A DNA stretch of 46,473 bases from Bacteroidota bacterium (GCA_020832235.1 JAFIEZ010000002.1:1-46473); one strand, 5' to 3'; positions 1 through 7,998 are shown, counted from the stretch's first letter. The notes: a model not told the origin generated them from the letters alone. Program-made: numbers and translations.

Positions 1-94
1 CGGCCAGATTTCTGTTTATTCTGTTGAGCGAAAGCTGCGAATCCAGTGATTGGATGTTCGTGTTCACTCTGTTGATATCACCAAAACTAGACAT
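1..94 (-). CDS. fliC: Flagellin, N-terminal fragment cut by the window edge
   Basis: Only the first 31 codons lie inside the window; the rest continues beyond base 1. The visible N-terminus (MSSFGDINRVNTNIQSLDSQ, then a SLNRIN segment) is the start of the D0 helix of bacterial flagellin, the extracellular filament subunit exported by the flagellar type III apparatus. It matches the next flagellin (1462 leftward) in this stretch except for one base visible in the coding part. Upstream it carries the same leader with a GGGGAG ribosome site and the same sigma-28-like promoter. It is therefore a fourth array member, recently duplicated together with its 5' control region. Confidence 0.9.
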   Translation of the reverse strand, partial: MSSFGDINRVNTNIQSLDSQLSLNRINRNLA

Positions 95-147
95 GATAAT
101 CTCCCCAGATTGAGGTTAGTGTATGTTTGTTGTGTCCGTTAGGGTGA

Positions 148-174
148 TTATCGTACGCAAAATGCCAGTCTTTA
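148..174 (-). promoter_or_regulatory. Sigma-28 (FliA)-type flagellin promoter
   Basis: On the minus strand the sequence reads TAAAGACT, 11 bases, TACGATAA. This is close to the FliA consensus TAAAGTTT-N11-GCCGATAA, with the TAAA and CGATAA cores intact. It lies about 55 bases upstream of the flagellin start at 94. Confidence 0.8.
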
Positions 175-323
175 AAAAAAAATGAAATTTTTATTGGCCA
201 AAACAGAACTAGATGAATGATGGGTTATTCTTCGACAGTGAAGTAACGGCGTACCATGCTATGAAACGTTTAAGTAACAGTAGATTCATGAACGTTTCTG
301 TATATCTGCAGAACTATATAAAT

Positions 324-403
324 AAAAAAAGACCGGCAAGTTCCGCCTGCTTTGGAGATTTCAAAGAAGGACAGAACTCACACGGTCTGATAATTTGCCG
401 GGC
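324..403 (-). terminator. Flagellin 3' structured terminator element, copy A
   Basis: Lies just after the stop of the flagellin that ends at 476. Read leftward, CCGGCAA pairs with TTGCCGG and is followed by a run of seven U. Inside is a small CUUUG/CAAAG hairpin and the segment CTCCAAAGCAGGCGG, which is shared with copies B (3592-3648) and C (5184-5240). The closing stem differs from the other copies while the internal segment is conserved. Confidence 0.7.
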
Positions 404-475
404 TTAATTCCAGCTATTCAATAATCAATAAACCAAAGATTTGAGGCCGGATGTGAACCCAGCCTCAATCAGATC

Positions 476-1462
476 TTAACGAAGGAATCCGAGTACAGAC
501 TGCGGTCCGGCGTTGGCCTGAGCCAGTGCGGAGGTAGCCGTTTGCTGCAGGATCTGCAGTCGTATAGACTCACTCTGCTCTTTGGCGAAGTCGGTATCCA
601 TGATACGGCTGGCCGCGGAGCTGTTGGCACTGATCGATTGTGACAAGGTCACTTCGCGAAGTGTAAGCGAAGACTGAGTTACCCCGATGTCGTTCACACG
701 ATCGGCCATACGTGTTATTGCTTCATCCACATCAGAAAGGAAGGCTCTGAAATCATTTGAGTTAGCACCAAACGTTCCAGTGGCAAAGACAAGTGATCCA
801 CCTTGTGTATTTGCCGTCTGTGCCGTTACAGCTATAGCTGCGCCACCTGCTGTTCCACCGTTCGCAGCTGCACCAAGGTTTGTTGCGGTACCAGCTCCAT
901 CACTTGAGAACAATCGGGCTACGTTTACTGCCTCAAGGCTTGTAGTAATCGTGTCTTCAGCTCTTTCCCCAACCTGAAATGTCAAGTCAAGAGATCCTGC
1001 TCTGAGAGCACCACTGGTCTGACCAGTTCCATTAAGAAGGCTGAAATCCTGAAATACCGTTTGATTAGCGATTTCGTTGATATCGTTGGCCAGCTCAGTT
1101 ATTTGTTTGCCAATGAATTCACGCTCGGTTTGGCCAAGGGTATCGTTGGCAGCCTGGGTAGCCAGGGCTTTCATTTCGATAAGCTGATCCATCACAGTAT
1201 CGAAGCTGGATTCCGCAATATCGAGTACCGACTTGGCGTCGCCTACGTTTTGCAGGGCTTGGTTCAAACCCGCAACACGTGCGTTAAGCTTGGTTGCAAT
1301 AGAGTAGCCAGCGGCATCGTCTTCTGCACGGTTAATACGTAAACCAGTCGACATCCGCATTTGGTTGTCGGCCAGATTTCTGTTTATTCTGTTGAGCGAA
1401 AGCTGCGAATCCAATGATTGGATGTTCGTGTTCACTCTGTTGATATCACCAAAACTAGACAT
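476..1462 (-). CDS. fliC: Flagellin
   Basis: A 328-residue flagellin, filament subunit of the flagellum. The N-terminal D0/D1 region (about residues 1-140, including the NQMRMSTGLRINRAEDDAAG segment) and the C-terminal D1/D0 region (about 245-328, ending in a QQTATSALAQAN helix and VLGFLR) are highly conserved across the array. The middle (about 150-235, rich in Ala/Gly/Thr) is specific to this copy and should be the surface-exposed part. The ATG at 1462 is preceded by GGGGAG in the leader and by a sigma-28-like promoter. It ends with Arg where the two copies to the right end with Gly. A structured terminator follows. It is one of four leftward paralogues, each apparently its own transcription unit. 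Confidence 0.96.
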   Translation of the reverse strand: MSSFGDINRVNTNIQSLDSQLSLNRINRNLADNQMRMSTGLRINRAEDDAAGYSIATKLNARVAGLNQALQNVGDAKSVLDIAESSFDTVMDQLIEMKALATQAANDTLGQTEREFIGKQITELANDINEIANQTVFQDFSLLNGTGQTSGALRAGSLDLTFQVGERAEDTITTSLEAVNVARLFSSDGAGTATNLGAAANGGTAGGAAIAVTAQTANTQGGSLVFATGTFGANSNDFRAFLSDVDEAITRMADRVNDIGVTQSSLTLREVTLSQSISANSSAASRIMDTDFAKEQSESIRLQILQQTATSALAQANAGPQSVLGFLR

Positions 1463-1515
1463 GATAATCTCCCCAGATTGAGGTTAGTGTATGTTTGTTG
1501 TGTCCGTTAGGGTGA

Positions 1516-1542
1516 TTATCGTACGCAAAATGCCAGTCTTTA
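1516..1542 (-). promoter_or_regulatory. Sigma-28 (FliA)-type flagellin promoter
   Basis: TAAAGACT, 11 bases, TACGATAA on the minus strand, the same as the promoter at 148-174. The flanking leader is also duplicated, so promoter, leader and gene start were copied as a block. Confidence 0.8.
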
Positions 1543-1683
1543 AAAAAAATCTCAACTTTTTTGAAAGAGGGTTCTTGTGAGGTTCTCGCTATACACTCAG
1601 AATCAATACTGTATATAGAATAGGCGTACATTTATTAATGGTAGGCATCGGAAGAGTTTCCTGCCTTGGGTTATCCAGAAATA

Positions 1684-1719
1684 AAAAAGCCCCCATTCGG
1701 TGAAGAAAAGGGGCTTTTT
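1684..1719 (-). terminator. Intrinsic terminator, bidirectional
   Basis: AAAAAGCCCC pairs with GGGGCTTTTT around a 16-base loop, with A/T runs on both sides. It lies between the end of the flagellin at 2092 and the promoter of the next flagellin, so it most likely terminates the former. It is unrelated in sequence to the structured elements A to C. Confidence 0.8.
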
Positions 1720-2091
1720 CTGATAATTGGCAGTGCTTGCAACGTTCGGGAACGGACTACCCTATGTTAGATGACTGCCTTTTCAATATTTTTTGCAAGA
1801 TCATCCAGAGGACGCTCACTGACGGCCTGGTTGAGCCGGATCAGTGCCTTGGAGATTTTCGAGCCGTTACTTTCGAAGCCATGCAGTGTGCATCCTTCTG
1901 ATCGGCAAATTATTCTGATGGAGGAGGAGTATCGTTAACCTCGGGTGAGGCCCGAACCAGTTGTTTTGATACCCTCTGCCCCATTTTTAGTCCGGGTACT
2001 CGGTGGGGAAATGTTTGTGAGCTTTTGCTCTTCATTACCCCTGCCGAACGATCACCGCCCAGTCGCCCGGGCGGCTTCCCGTCCTGCTAGA
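1720..2091. other. Intergenic stretch with an open, startless leftward reading frame
   Basis: No complete gene is evident. On the minus strand 55 codons are open between in-frame stops at 1935-1937 and 1767-1769. The last 32 residues (starting GSKISKALIRLNQAVSERP) look protein-like, but there is no ATG, GTG or TTG start. It could be the degenerate tail of a small gene lost when the array expanded, or chance. Short palindromes occur at GAGCTTTTGCTC and in the GC-rich segment just before the flagellin stop. Confidence 0.3.
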
Positions 2092-3051
2092 TTATCCGAG
2101 GAATCCGAGTACAGACTGTGGGCCGTTATTGGCCTGAGCCAGGGCTGAGGTAGCTGTTTGCTGCAGAATTTGCAAACGGATAGATTCACTTTGTTCTTTA
2201 GCGAAGTCGGTATCCATGATACGGCTGGCTGCAGAGCTGTTCGCGCTGATTGATTGTGAAAGAGTAACCTCGCGCAAGCTTAGCGACGATTGTGCCACAC
2301 CAATTTCATTTACACGTTCTGCCATAGAATCGATGGCTTTATCAATAGCTCCAATGAAGTTTCGGAAGTCGCCTGATTCCGCGTCATTGAAATTGAATGT
2401 ACCTCGTACGTTGGTGGCATCTTGTACAATTGTGATATCTGCTATCGCTACATTTGCACCGTTGGCATCAACTCCTTGTACTGCACCTGTATTGAATAAA
2501 GCAGCTATGTTTACGGCTGAGATAGAGGTGCCAAGAGTGTCTTGTGCTCTTTCACCAACCTGGAAGGTTAATGTAAATGCGTTTGTGAATGTAGAATTAC
2601 CTCCTGCATTTACTTCTCCATCAAGTAATTGATAATCTTGAAATACAGTCTGCGCTGCGATTTCATTAATATCGTTTCCTAAAGCTTTAATCTGATCGGC
2701 GATGAACTTGCGTTCGGTAGAACCGAGGGTATCGTTGGCCGCTTGTGTTGCCAGGGCCTTCATTTCGATGAGCTGATCCATTACGGTGTCAAAGCTAGAC
2801 TCGGCAATTTCGAGCACCGATTTTGCGTCACCAACATTTGCCAAGGCCTGTTCCAAACCTGCAACTCGTGCATTTAATTTGGTGGCAATTGAGTATCCTG
2901 CAGCGTCGTCTTCGGCGCGGTTAATGCGCAAACCGGTAGACAAACGCATCTGATTTTCGGCGAGGCCTTTATTGATGCGGTTCAGGGAAAGCTGGGAATC
3001 CAGGGCCTGAATATTCGTATTAATTCTATTGATATCTCCAAAGCTAGACAT
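2092..3051 (-). CDS. fliC: Flagellin
   Basis: A 319-residue flagellin. Residues about 1-143 and 235-319 are the conserved D0/D1 coiled-coil regions. The central region (about 148-225) is shorter than in its neighbours, Asn-rich and divergent. The last ~140 bases are the same as in the flagellin ending at 3684, and the first ~180 bases (plus leader) nearly so, which suggests gene conversion between the two. The ATG follows TTTGGAGAAACATC, giving a clear GGAG ribosome site. Expression should depend on the sigma-28-like promoter just upstream. Confidence 0.96.
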   Translation of the reverse strand: MSSFGDINRINTNIQALDSQLSLNRINKGLAENQMRLSTGLRINRAEDDAAGYSIATKLNARVAGLEQALANVGDAKSVLEIAESSFDTVMDQLIEMKALATQAANDTLGSTERKFIADQIKALGNDINEIAAQTVFQDYQLLDGEVNAGGNSTFTNAFTLTFQVGERAQDTLGTSISAVNIAALFNTGAVQGVDANGANVAIADITIVQDATNVRGTFNFNDAESGDFRNFIGAIDKAIDSMAERVNEIGVAQSSLSLREVTLSQSISANSSAASRIMDTDFAKEQSESIRLQILQQTATSALAQANNGPQSVLGFLG

Positions 3052-3081
3052 GATGTTTCTCCAAAGCGTTTGTTAAAGTTA

Positions 3082-3112
3082 AGACCGTAACCGAAAGCGG
3101 CGGCTGCGGTCT
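3082..3112 (-). promoter_or_regulatory. Hairpin in flagellin 5' leader
   Basis: In the transcript AGACCG pairs with CGGTCT around a GC-rich interior containing CCG-CTTT-CGG. The hairpin lies between the promoter and the ribosome site. The same hairpin recurs at 4686-4716 with one changed base that still pairs (C-G to U-G), hinting at a retained structure. Confidence 0.45.
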
Positions 3113-3119
3113 AAAAGAG

Positions 3120-3145
3120 TTATCGCACGGAAAATCGCATCTTTA
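3120..3145 (-). promoter_or_regulatory. Sigma-28-type flagellin promoter, one base shorter spacing
   Basis: Minus strand: TAAA, 14 bases, TGCGATAA. The promoters at 148 and 1516 have 15 bases between TAAA and the -10 octamer. The elements are otherwise equivalent. It directs the flagellin starting at 3051. Confidence 0.7.
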
Positions 3146-3591
3146 AAAAAAGATGCACCTGTTTGACTAAACTGTTTTTATTTTCAATCAAAATGCCTTC
3201 ATACGCTACAATAAGCGCAGTTTTAGTTGGTGTTTATCGGCTATGTTTGCTATAAAATCAGGAGCGAAAGTCAGGAAAACTTTTCCACTGGAGGCATTTA
3301 TCGCCGTTTTGGGTAATGTTGCGATGAAAAGCTCTTTACAGAAAACATTTACCCTGCATACTGCGAGTAAACGGATCGGGGCGTTGAAATAGATGGATTA
3401 CCGGATGGAAGGATAATCTTCTGGGTTGCTCGATCAGAAACTCTGTGGGAAGAACAGTCAGTGCGAACCATAATCAACAGATTAAATGGAGGGGCTCCAG
3501 GATCAGTACAAACGGAATGACTGCTATTATAACCTTAAAATTAGGTAGATCGACTTTGTGAGCGCTTTGAATTAGCCAAAACTGATAAAAT
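3146..3591. other. Intergenic region between flagellin genes
   Basis: About 450 bases without a convincing gene. A 49-codon rightward ATG frame (3243-3392) is open, but it has no obvious ribosome site and its translation suggests no family. It lies between the promoter of one flagellin and the terminator of the next. Nothing else is recognised. Confidence 0.4.
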
Positions 3592-3648
3592 AAAAAACGG
3601 TGAGCCCCGCCTGCTTTGGAGAAAATCCAAATAGAACGGAGCCCACCG
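3592..3648 (-). terminator. Flagellin 3' structured terminator element, copy B
   Basis: Read leftward after the flagellin stop at 3684, an 11-bp stem (CGGUGGGCUCC with GGGGCUCACCG, two G-U pairs) encloses a UUUGGA/UCCAAA hairpin and the conserved CTCCAAAGCAGGCGG segment, and is followed by six U. The G-U pairs become A-C mismatches in the opposite strand, so the fold favours the flagellin-sense transcript. Confidence 0.8.
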
Positions 3649-3683
3649 TAAGGTTTTGTGCTGTAGTAGCCGTTGTTTTAAAA

Positions 3684-4655
3684 TTATCCGAGGAATCCGA
3701 GTACAGACTGTGGGCCGTTATTGGCCTGAGCCAGGGCTGAGGTAGCTGTTTGCTGCAGAATTTGCAAACGGATAGATTCACTTTGTTCTTTAGCGAAGTC
3801 GGTATCCATGATACGGCTGGCCGCAGAGCTGTTCGCGCTGATAGCTTGTGAAAGGGTAACCTCACGCAATGTGAGCGACGATTGGGTTACACCGATGTCA
3901 TTGACACGGTCGGCCATGCGCTCAATTGCAGTATCGATAGACTTTAAGAAATTCCTGAAATCAGCCGATTTTGGTGCGTTTGCTCCGGTCGCAAATGTTA
4001 GTTCTCCTCCGCCATTTGCGGTAGCTGCTGTCGCTCGAATGGACGTTGCACCCGCACCACCACTTCCTGCGCCGACGCCAAAGTCAGCAACGGTTGTACC
4101 GTCCGAGAACAGCATAGATACGTTTACTGCATTTAATGTGGTTTCTATGATATCCTCAGCACGCTCACCAACCTGGAAGGTTAACGTTAGTCCACCAACA
4201 CGAGTTGCGGCTGTAGCATTACCGTTTAAAAGCTCGAAATCTTGAAATACGGTTTGATCAGCGATTTCATTGATGTCGTTGCCGAGCTCTTGAATCTGCT
4301 TGCCTATGAAACGTCGTTCTGTATCTCCGAGGGTGTCGTTGGCCGCCTGTGTTGCCAGGGCCTTCATCTCGATGAGCTGATCCATTACAACATCGAAGCT
4401 GGCCTCAGCAATGTCGAGCACCGACTTTGCGTCGCCAACATTTGCCAAAGCCTGATTCAGGCCTGCAACGCGAGCATTTAATTTGGTGGCAATTGAGTAT
4501 CCTGCAGCGTCGTCTTCGGCGCGGTTAATGCGCAGACCGGTAGACAAACGCATCTGATTTTCGGCGAGGCCTTTATTGATGCGGTTCAGGGAAAGCTGGG
4601 AATCCAGGGCCTGAATATTCGTATTAATTCTATTGATATCTCCAAAGCTAGACAT
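3684..4655 (-). CDS. fliC: Flagellin
   Basis: A 323-residue flagellin with the conserved N-terminal (about 1-140) and C-terminal (about 240-323) D0/D1 regions and a variable, Gly/Ala/Thr-rich centre. The centre resembles the 476-1462 copy in composition, while both ends are essentially those of the 2092-3051 copy. The gene therefore looks like a mosaic produced by recombination within the array. The leader has a GGAG ribosome site, a hairpin and a sigma-28-like promoter; the 3' side carries structured element B. Secreted through the flagellar export apparatus, no signal peptide. Confidence 0.96.
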   Translation of the reverse strand: MSSFGDINRINTNIQALDSQLSLNRINKGLAENQMRLSTGLRINRAEDDAAGYSIATKLNARVAGLNQALANVGDAKSVLDIAEASFDVVMDQLIEMKALATQAANDTLGDTERRFIGKQIQELGNDINEIADQTVFQDFELLNGNATAATRVGGLTLTFQVGERAEDIIETTLNAVNVSMLFSDGTTVADFGVGAGSGGAGATSIRATAATANGGGELTFATGANAPKSADFRNFLKSIDTAIERMADRVNDIGVTQSSLTLREVTLSQAISANSSAASRIMDTDFAKEQSESIRLQILQQTATSALAQANNGPQSVLGFLG

Positions 4656-4685
4656 GATGTTTCTCCAAAGCGTTAGTTAAAGTTA

Positions 4686-4716
4686 AGACCGTAACCGAAA
4701 GCGGCGGCTGCGATCT
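4686..4716 (-). promoter_or_regulatory. Hairpin in flagellin 5' leader, second copy
   Basis: AGAUCG pairs with CGGUCU in the transcript. It is the counterpart of the hairpin at 3082-3112, with a G-U pair replacing G-C. Confidence 0.45.
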
Positions 4717-4723
4717 AAAAGAG

Positions 4724-4749
4724 TTATCGCACGGAAAATCGCATCTTTA
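4724..4749 (-). promoter_or_regulatory. Sigma-28-type flagellin promoter
   Basis: Same TAAA-N14-TGCGATAA arrangement as at 3120-3145, driving the flagellin that starts at 4655. Confidence 0.7.
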
Positions 4750-5183
4750 AAAAAAAAGATACTTTTTTTGTCCTTTTGCATAAACTCGGGACAAAAACGG
4801 CGTTTCCCGACAATGAGAGCCTTATATAAAGCAGGGGAGGTACGCGCATACGGCTACGTCCGACAGAAAAGGAGCCGCAATACCGGCGGAAATTCTTTCC
4901 CGCAGAGGCAAGGTATTGCCGAAGGAAACGCAGAAAAGGGCTGGGCATCAGACTGAAAAGCTACACTGACGGAAACCGTAAACACGGGATGACAACACCG
5001 GTACGAGGCCTGTTCATAACGTAACATAGACATGCTTGTGTTCCGTAATTAAGTCTATGTGTTGGAAATCTGCACACGTTCACAACGGTCTTCTTTTGGG
5101 TAACGATGTAGAGTGCATGCACAATGTTGCCAGTGCCAATACCTTGCTCACCAGACTTGGATGCAATATTCCCTCCACAACAT
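4750..5183. other. Intergenic region at the right edge of the flagellin array
   Basis: No gene is supported on either strand: the open frames are short and show no family resemblance. Together with element C this ~680-base gap separates the flagellins from the response regulator. It may hold the decayed remains of a further flagellin gene, but no flagellin coding sequence can be recognised in it. Confidence 0.4.
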
Positions 5184-5240
5184 AAAAATCGGCGAGCCCC
5201 GCCTGCTTTGGAGAAAATCAAAACAGGTCAGAGCCCACCG
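5184..5240 (-). terminator. Structured 3' element, orphan copy C
   Basis: Homologous to copy B: CGGUGGGCUCU pairs with GGGGCUCGCCG, the CTCCAAAGCAGGCGG core is intact, and AUUUUUA follows. Similarity to B continues about 30 bases to its right (the TTTGTG..GTAGTA.CCGTTGT stretch), i.e. into what would be the sequence just after a flagellin stop. The nearest upstream leftward gene is the response regulator ending at 5434, not a flagellin. It may now terminate that gene, or mark a lost flagellin. Confidence 0.65.
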
Positions 5241-5433
5241 AAATTGTTTGTGTCGTAGTATCCGTTGTGGAAAAGAACAATATGAATCTGTAATCCAAAG
5301 CTTCTTTTCAATACTAAGAATCCTGATTCAATTATCGAACGAAAACGTACTTTTTTAAGCGAAAAAAATAATTTGTTTTAAGCGAATAAAAATCAATCTG
5401 GTAACTTCTGTGTGCTTGAGGTCACAGTAAGTG

Positions 5434-5892
5434 TTACGCCTCCGTAATCAGGTTCAGCGCTTTTAGCTCGGCAATGAGCTTGTCTTTGTGCAGGGGCTTG
5501 GTCAAGTATCCGTCGCACAGTTCAAAATAGGAGGTTTTAACACTTGCCAGGGAGTCGATGGCTGTTGTCATCAGAATCTTGACACCGTCGCTGGGTAATA
5601 CTTTTTTGTCTTGCTCTACTGCGCGAATCTGGCGCAGCGCATCGTACCCGTTCATGTTGTGCATCATAATGTCCAGACAAATAAGATCGTAGCCTTTACC
5701 AGCATTCAGCGACGATGTGAACTCCTGCAAACCGGTGAGGCCATCGGTTGCTACGGTGCAGGTGCCGTAATTTTTTAACATATGCTGCAACAGGGTTCGT
5801 GCGGTGTAATCGTCTTCTATTATAAGGATGTTTAAACCGGGGTTCATTTCAGTAAGTGTTGTTGGGTCGGTTGAAGGGTCTGAATTCAACAT
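5434..5892 (-). CDS. CheY-like single-domain response regulator
   Basis: A receiver (REC) domain protein with nothing attached. It shows the acidic pair (IIEDD), the phospho-acceptor Asp in LICLDIMM, the Thr in ILMTTA and the Lys in YLTKP, all features of an active receiver. The frame stays open to 5985, but the first ~31 residues of that version read across an AT-rich, promoter-like stretch, so I chose the ATG at 5892; 5847 (MNPGLNILII) is another good option and would give 137 residues. It lies next to the flagellins in the same direction, so a role in chemotaxis or flagellar control is plausible but not shown. Element C follows downstream. Confidence 0.85.
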   Translation of the reverse strand: MLNSDPSTDPTTLTEMNPGLNILIIEDDYTARTLLQHMLKNYGTCTVATDGLTGLQEFTSSLNAGKGYDLICLDIMMHNMNGYDALRQIRAVEQDKKVLPSDGVKILMTTAIDSLASVKTSYFELCDGYLTKPLHKDKLIAELKALNLITEA

Positions 5893-6194
5893 AACAAGAA
5901 GGATTGTAAAGATATAGTATAAAGTAACGCATTTTTGACCCATCAGGCGCAATGGGGCAGCCGTTAACGGTGCATTGCAGCACATGTATTAGCAAACTCT
6001 CTCTGTTATCGGTTCATCCGCTTGCTGGCTTAACCCATTCAAAGTCTATCGACAGCCCTGATGAACGGCTTGGTTGCATCTGTAACTGACCATTTTACTC
6101 ACGCAACTCGATCATCTGCGCTTTTGGCCTACGATTTCGTTAGTATGCGGCCGCTTCCTGGCTTAACCCCGCCTATCTGCATCGCCAGACCTTC
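5893..6194. other. Intergenic region
   Basis: About 300 bases upstream of the response regulator. The 93 bases next to it could be coding if the longer start is used. A TATACT-like -10 lies near 5915-5920 on the minus strand. Two similar GCTTNCTGGCTTAACCC segments occur (around 6030 and 6154). No gene is seen. Confidence 0.3.
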
Positions 6195-6875
6195 TTAATT
6201 GCCAGATTTCATTTTTTCCAGGTCGCTGCTTACCGGTATCTGCTCGGTGTAACGAACCACATCATTGGCATCTTCCGCGCAATTTGAGCAGATCTGGTAG
6301 TTTCCAACTTTGAAGACATCCCGCGCATATTTCGATAGGTAGGCACCGCAATATTCGCACGACTCAATGGTATATTTTACCTTTGCGTTATATACTGTTT
6401 TCAAAGGCTTTACGGTGGACTTGTGCGAGGGGCGGGTGTAGGTATTCTTCAGATAGGTGTTAATCCGACCGATATTATTCAAAAAGATGGGATGTTTGTC
6501 TTCGGCTACCAATATCACATATTCTTCGTGCCTATCGTACTTGAGTGCCAGAATGGAGTGATCCATGAACTCCGCCTGAAACATGTATGTTTTCTCTCCG
6601 ATGGTTACCATCAGCGTTCGGTCGCTCACTATTTCCCACTTTCCTTCTTTGGCTGTATTATTTTGGTGTACAATGACTTTCCCACTGGGACGGAACAGGT
6701 AAATCGTTTTTTCTTTGAGCTGTTCACTGAATAATACCCAGGTGGTGTCGGTAAGAACCCCCATTTCTCCCAATCTCAAGCTGAAACAACGCACCTTCGG
6801 CAAGATCTGCACTGCATACGAGCGTAAATCAGAGCCGGGTGTGTACTCTTTCTTGAAAATGGACCAGTTAAACAT
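6195..6875 (-). CDS. Uncharacterised protein with C-terminal zinc-ribbon-like motif
   Basis: 226 residues, no signal peptide or membrane segment. The first ~135 residues alternate short beta-strand-like segments (for example WEIVSDRTLMVTIGEKTYMF), as in small beta-barrel or lipocalin-like folds. The C-terminal third has two CxxC knuckles (CEYCG and CSNC, about 25 residues apart), suggesting one bound zinc ion in a treble-clef or ribbon. Family unknown to me. The frame extends to a TTG at 6899, but the ATG at 6875 (MFNWSIF) is preferred. It stands alone between gaps. Confidence 0.7.
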   Translation of the reverse strand: MFNWSIFKKEYTPGSDLRSYAVQILPKVRCFSLRLGEMGVLTDTTWVLFSEQLKEKTIYLFRPSGKVIVHQNNTAKEGKWEIVSDRTLMVTIGEKTYMFQAEFMDHSILALKYDRHEEYVILVAEDKHPIFLNNIGRINTYLKNTYTRPSHKSTVKPLKTVYNAKVKYTIESCEYCGAYLSKYARDVFKVGNYQICSNCAEDANDVVRYTEQIPVSSDLEKMKSGN

Positions 6876-7109
6876 GCGATTAAGTGAAATTGCAACCAAT
6901 TATAGTGGGTTCATTGCTATAGCATTATCGGCCTTGAACACCAATTATTAATGAATTTGCACAAATTATGCCAAAAACGTTGTCGATTTTGAATAGGACG
7001 ACTTGTCTGTACGACTACACGAAGGTATTACGGCATAAATGTGCCCATTTATAATTTCATAATAACCAAATACCAGATACTATTTGCAGAATAGCTGCAT
7101 ATCGTTTGC

Positions 7110-7149
7110 AAAAAAAATGAGCAGTCCCCTTTTACAGGAAACTGCTCAT
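7110..7149 (-). terminator. Intrinsic terminator
   Basis: Read leftward, ATGAGCAGT pairs with ACTGCTCAT around a 15-base loop and is followed by eight U. It lies about 105 bases after the stop of the secreted protein at 7255. The space from 7150 to 7254 holds nothing else recognisable. Confidence 0.85.
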
Positions 7150-7254
7150 CTATAGGTGTCGTCTTTTAGTGTCGTTCAATCTATATGTATGGAGCGACAT
7201 CCATCTCTCTGTAGCGTCTCACTATTATATATGAAATACGGGCTCGTAATTCCG

Positions 7255-7794
7255 TCAGTCAACCACAATATCCAGCTCCGTTATACTAAGTGTGCCGGCG
7301 ATATAGTCACCTTCGGAGTAGCTGCCTACCCATATGTCGTATTGACCAACCATGGGGTTGGTGATGATCACCATCGGATTCAGCGTTTCGAATGTGGCGT
7401 CGTCGTTACAGCTCCAGGTGCCATCAGGCAGATTTATAATTAACGTGGCATCATCGTCGCCATCGTAGGCTTCAAATAAGATGCGCAGTTCATCGCTGTC
7501 GCCCGACCAATTGAGGCGATAGTCGGGTGCTTCAGATGCCCACCCGGTGCAGGAACCTGGCAGGTAGCTGGCGTTTACAACCCCGCCTGATGTAACTTCA
7601 ACGGTGAAAGGGTCTGGTAAAAAACCTGCGCTCAAAGCGCGCTCTCCAAACGTTGGGTTTTGCGAGAAGTCGAGACGATCGACCGGCATTTCAGCAGCGT
7701 TCAGATTTGCGAGTTGGGTGAAGAGAAGTAAAGCTGCTGTTAGAATTATGCCCCTTTTCCATCCGTTTGTTTGTGATGATTGTACCATATTCAT
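7255..7794 (-). CDS. Secreted protein with PPC-like beta-sandwich domain
   Basis: 179 residues. An N-terminal signal peptide (basic NGWKRG, hydrophobic IILTAALLLFTQ, cleavage near LNAAE) sends it out of the cytoplasm. The mature part resembles stand-alone pre-peptidase C-terminal (PPC) type domains: FTVEVTSGG near its start, the Cys pair in GSCTGW and WSCNDD, Asp-rich EAYDGDDDAT, and the closing MVGQYDIWVGSYSEGD signature. Such domains bind carbohydrate or assist secreted peptidases, but here no catalytic domain is attached, so function is open. A second in-frame ATG two codons in is possible. A terminator follows. Confidence 0.75.
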   Translation of the reverse strand: MNMVQSSQTNGWKRGIILTAALLLFTQLANLNAAEMPVDRLDFSQNPTFGERALSAGFLPDPFTVEVTSGGVVNASYLPGSCTGWASEAPDYRLNWSGDSDELRILFEAYDGDDDATLIINLPDGTWSCNDDATFETLNPMVIITNPMVGQYDIWVGSYSEGDYIAGTLSITELDIVVD

Positions 7795-7998
7795 AGACGT
7801 AGATTATGTGTTATTCATAGAAGGTTTTCCCAAACCGAATTGAAGTATACATGGTTACGCAGCGCTTTTTTGGGGAGACTCTGTATTCGTCAATAATCTA
7901 AGTGATTGGTTTAAATGAACAAAGAGCTAGTGAGTTAACGGTAGCTTCTGGTGTGTCTGCGGTGGGTTGAGCCAATTCAGGTAATTAATTTTCTGGTA

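Noticed and set aside
213-407. 64-codon rightward frame downstream of a flagellin
   Set aside because: It runs through the structured terminator element A and has no family resemblance or convincing ribosome site.
3243-3392. 49-codon ATG frame between flagellins
   Set aside because: No ribosome site, no similarity to a known small protein; kept only as a note in the gap entry.
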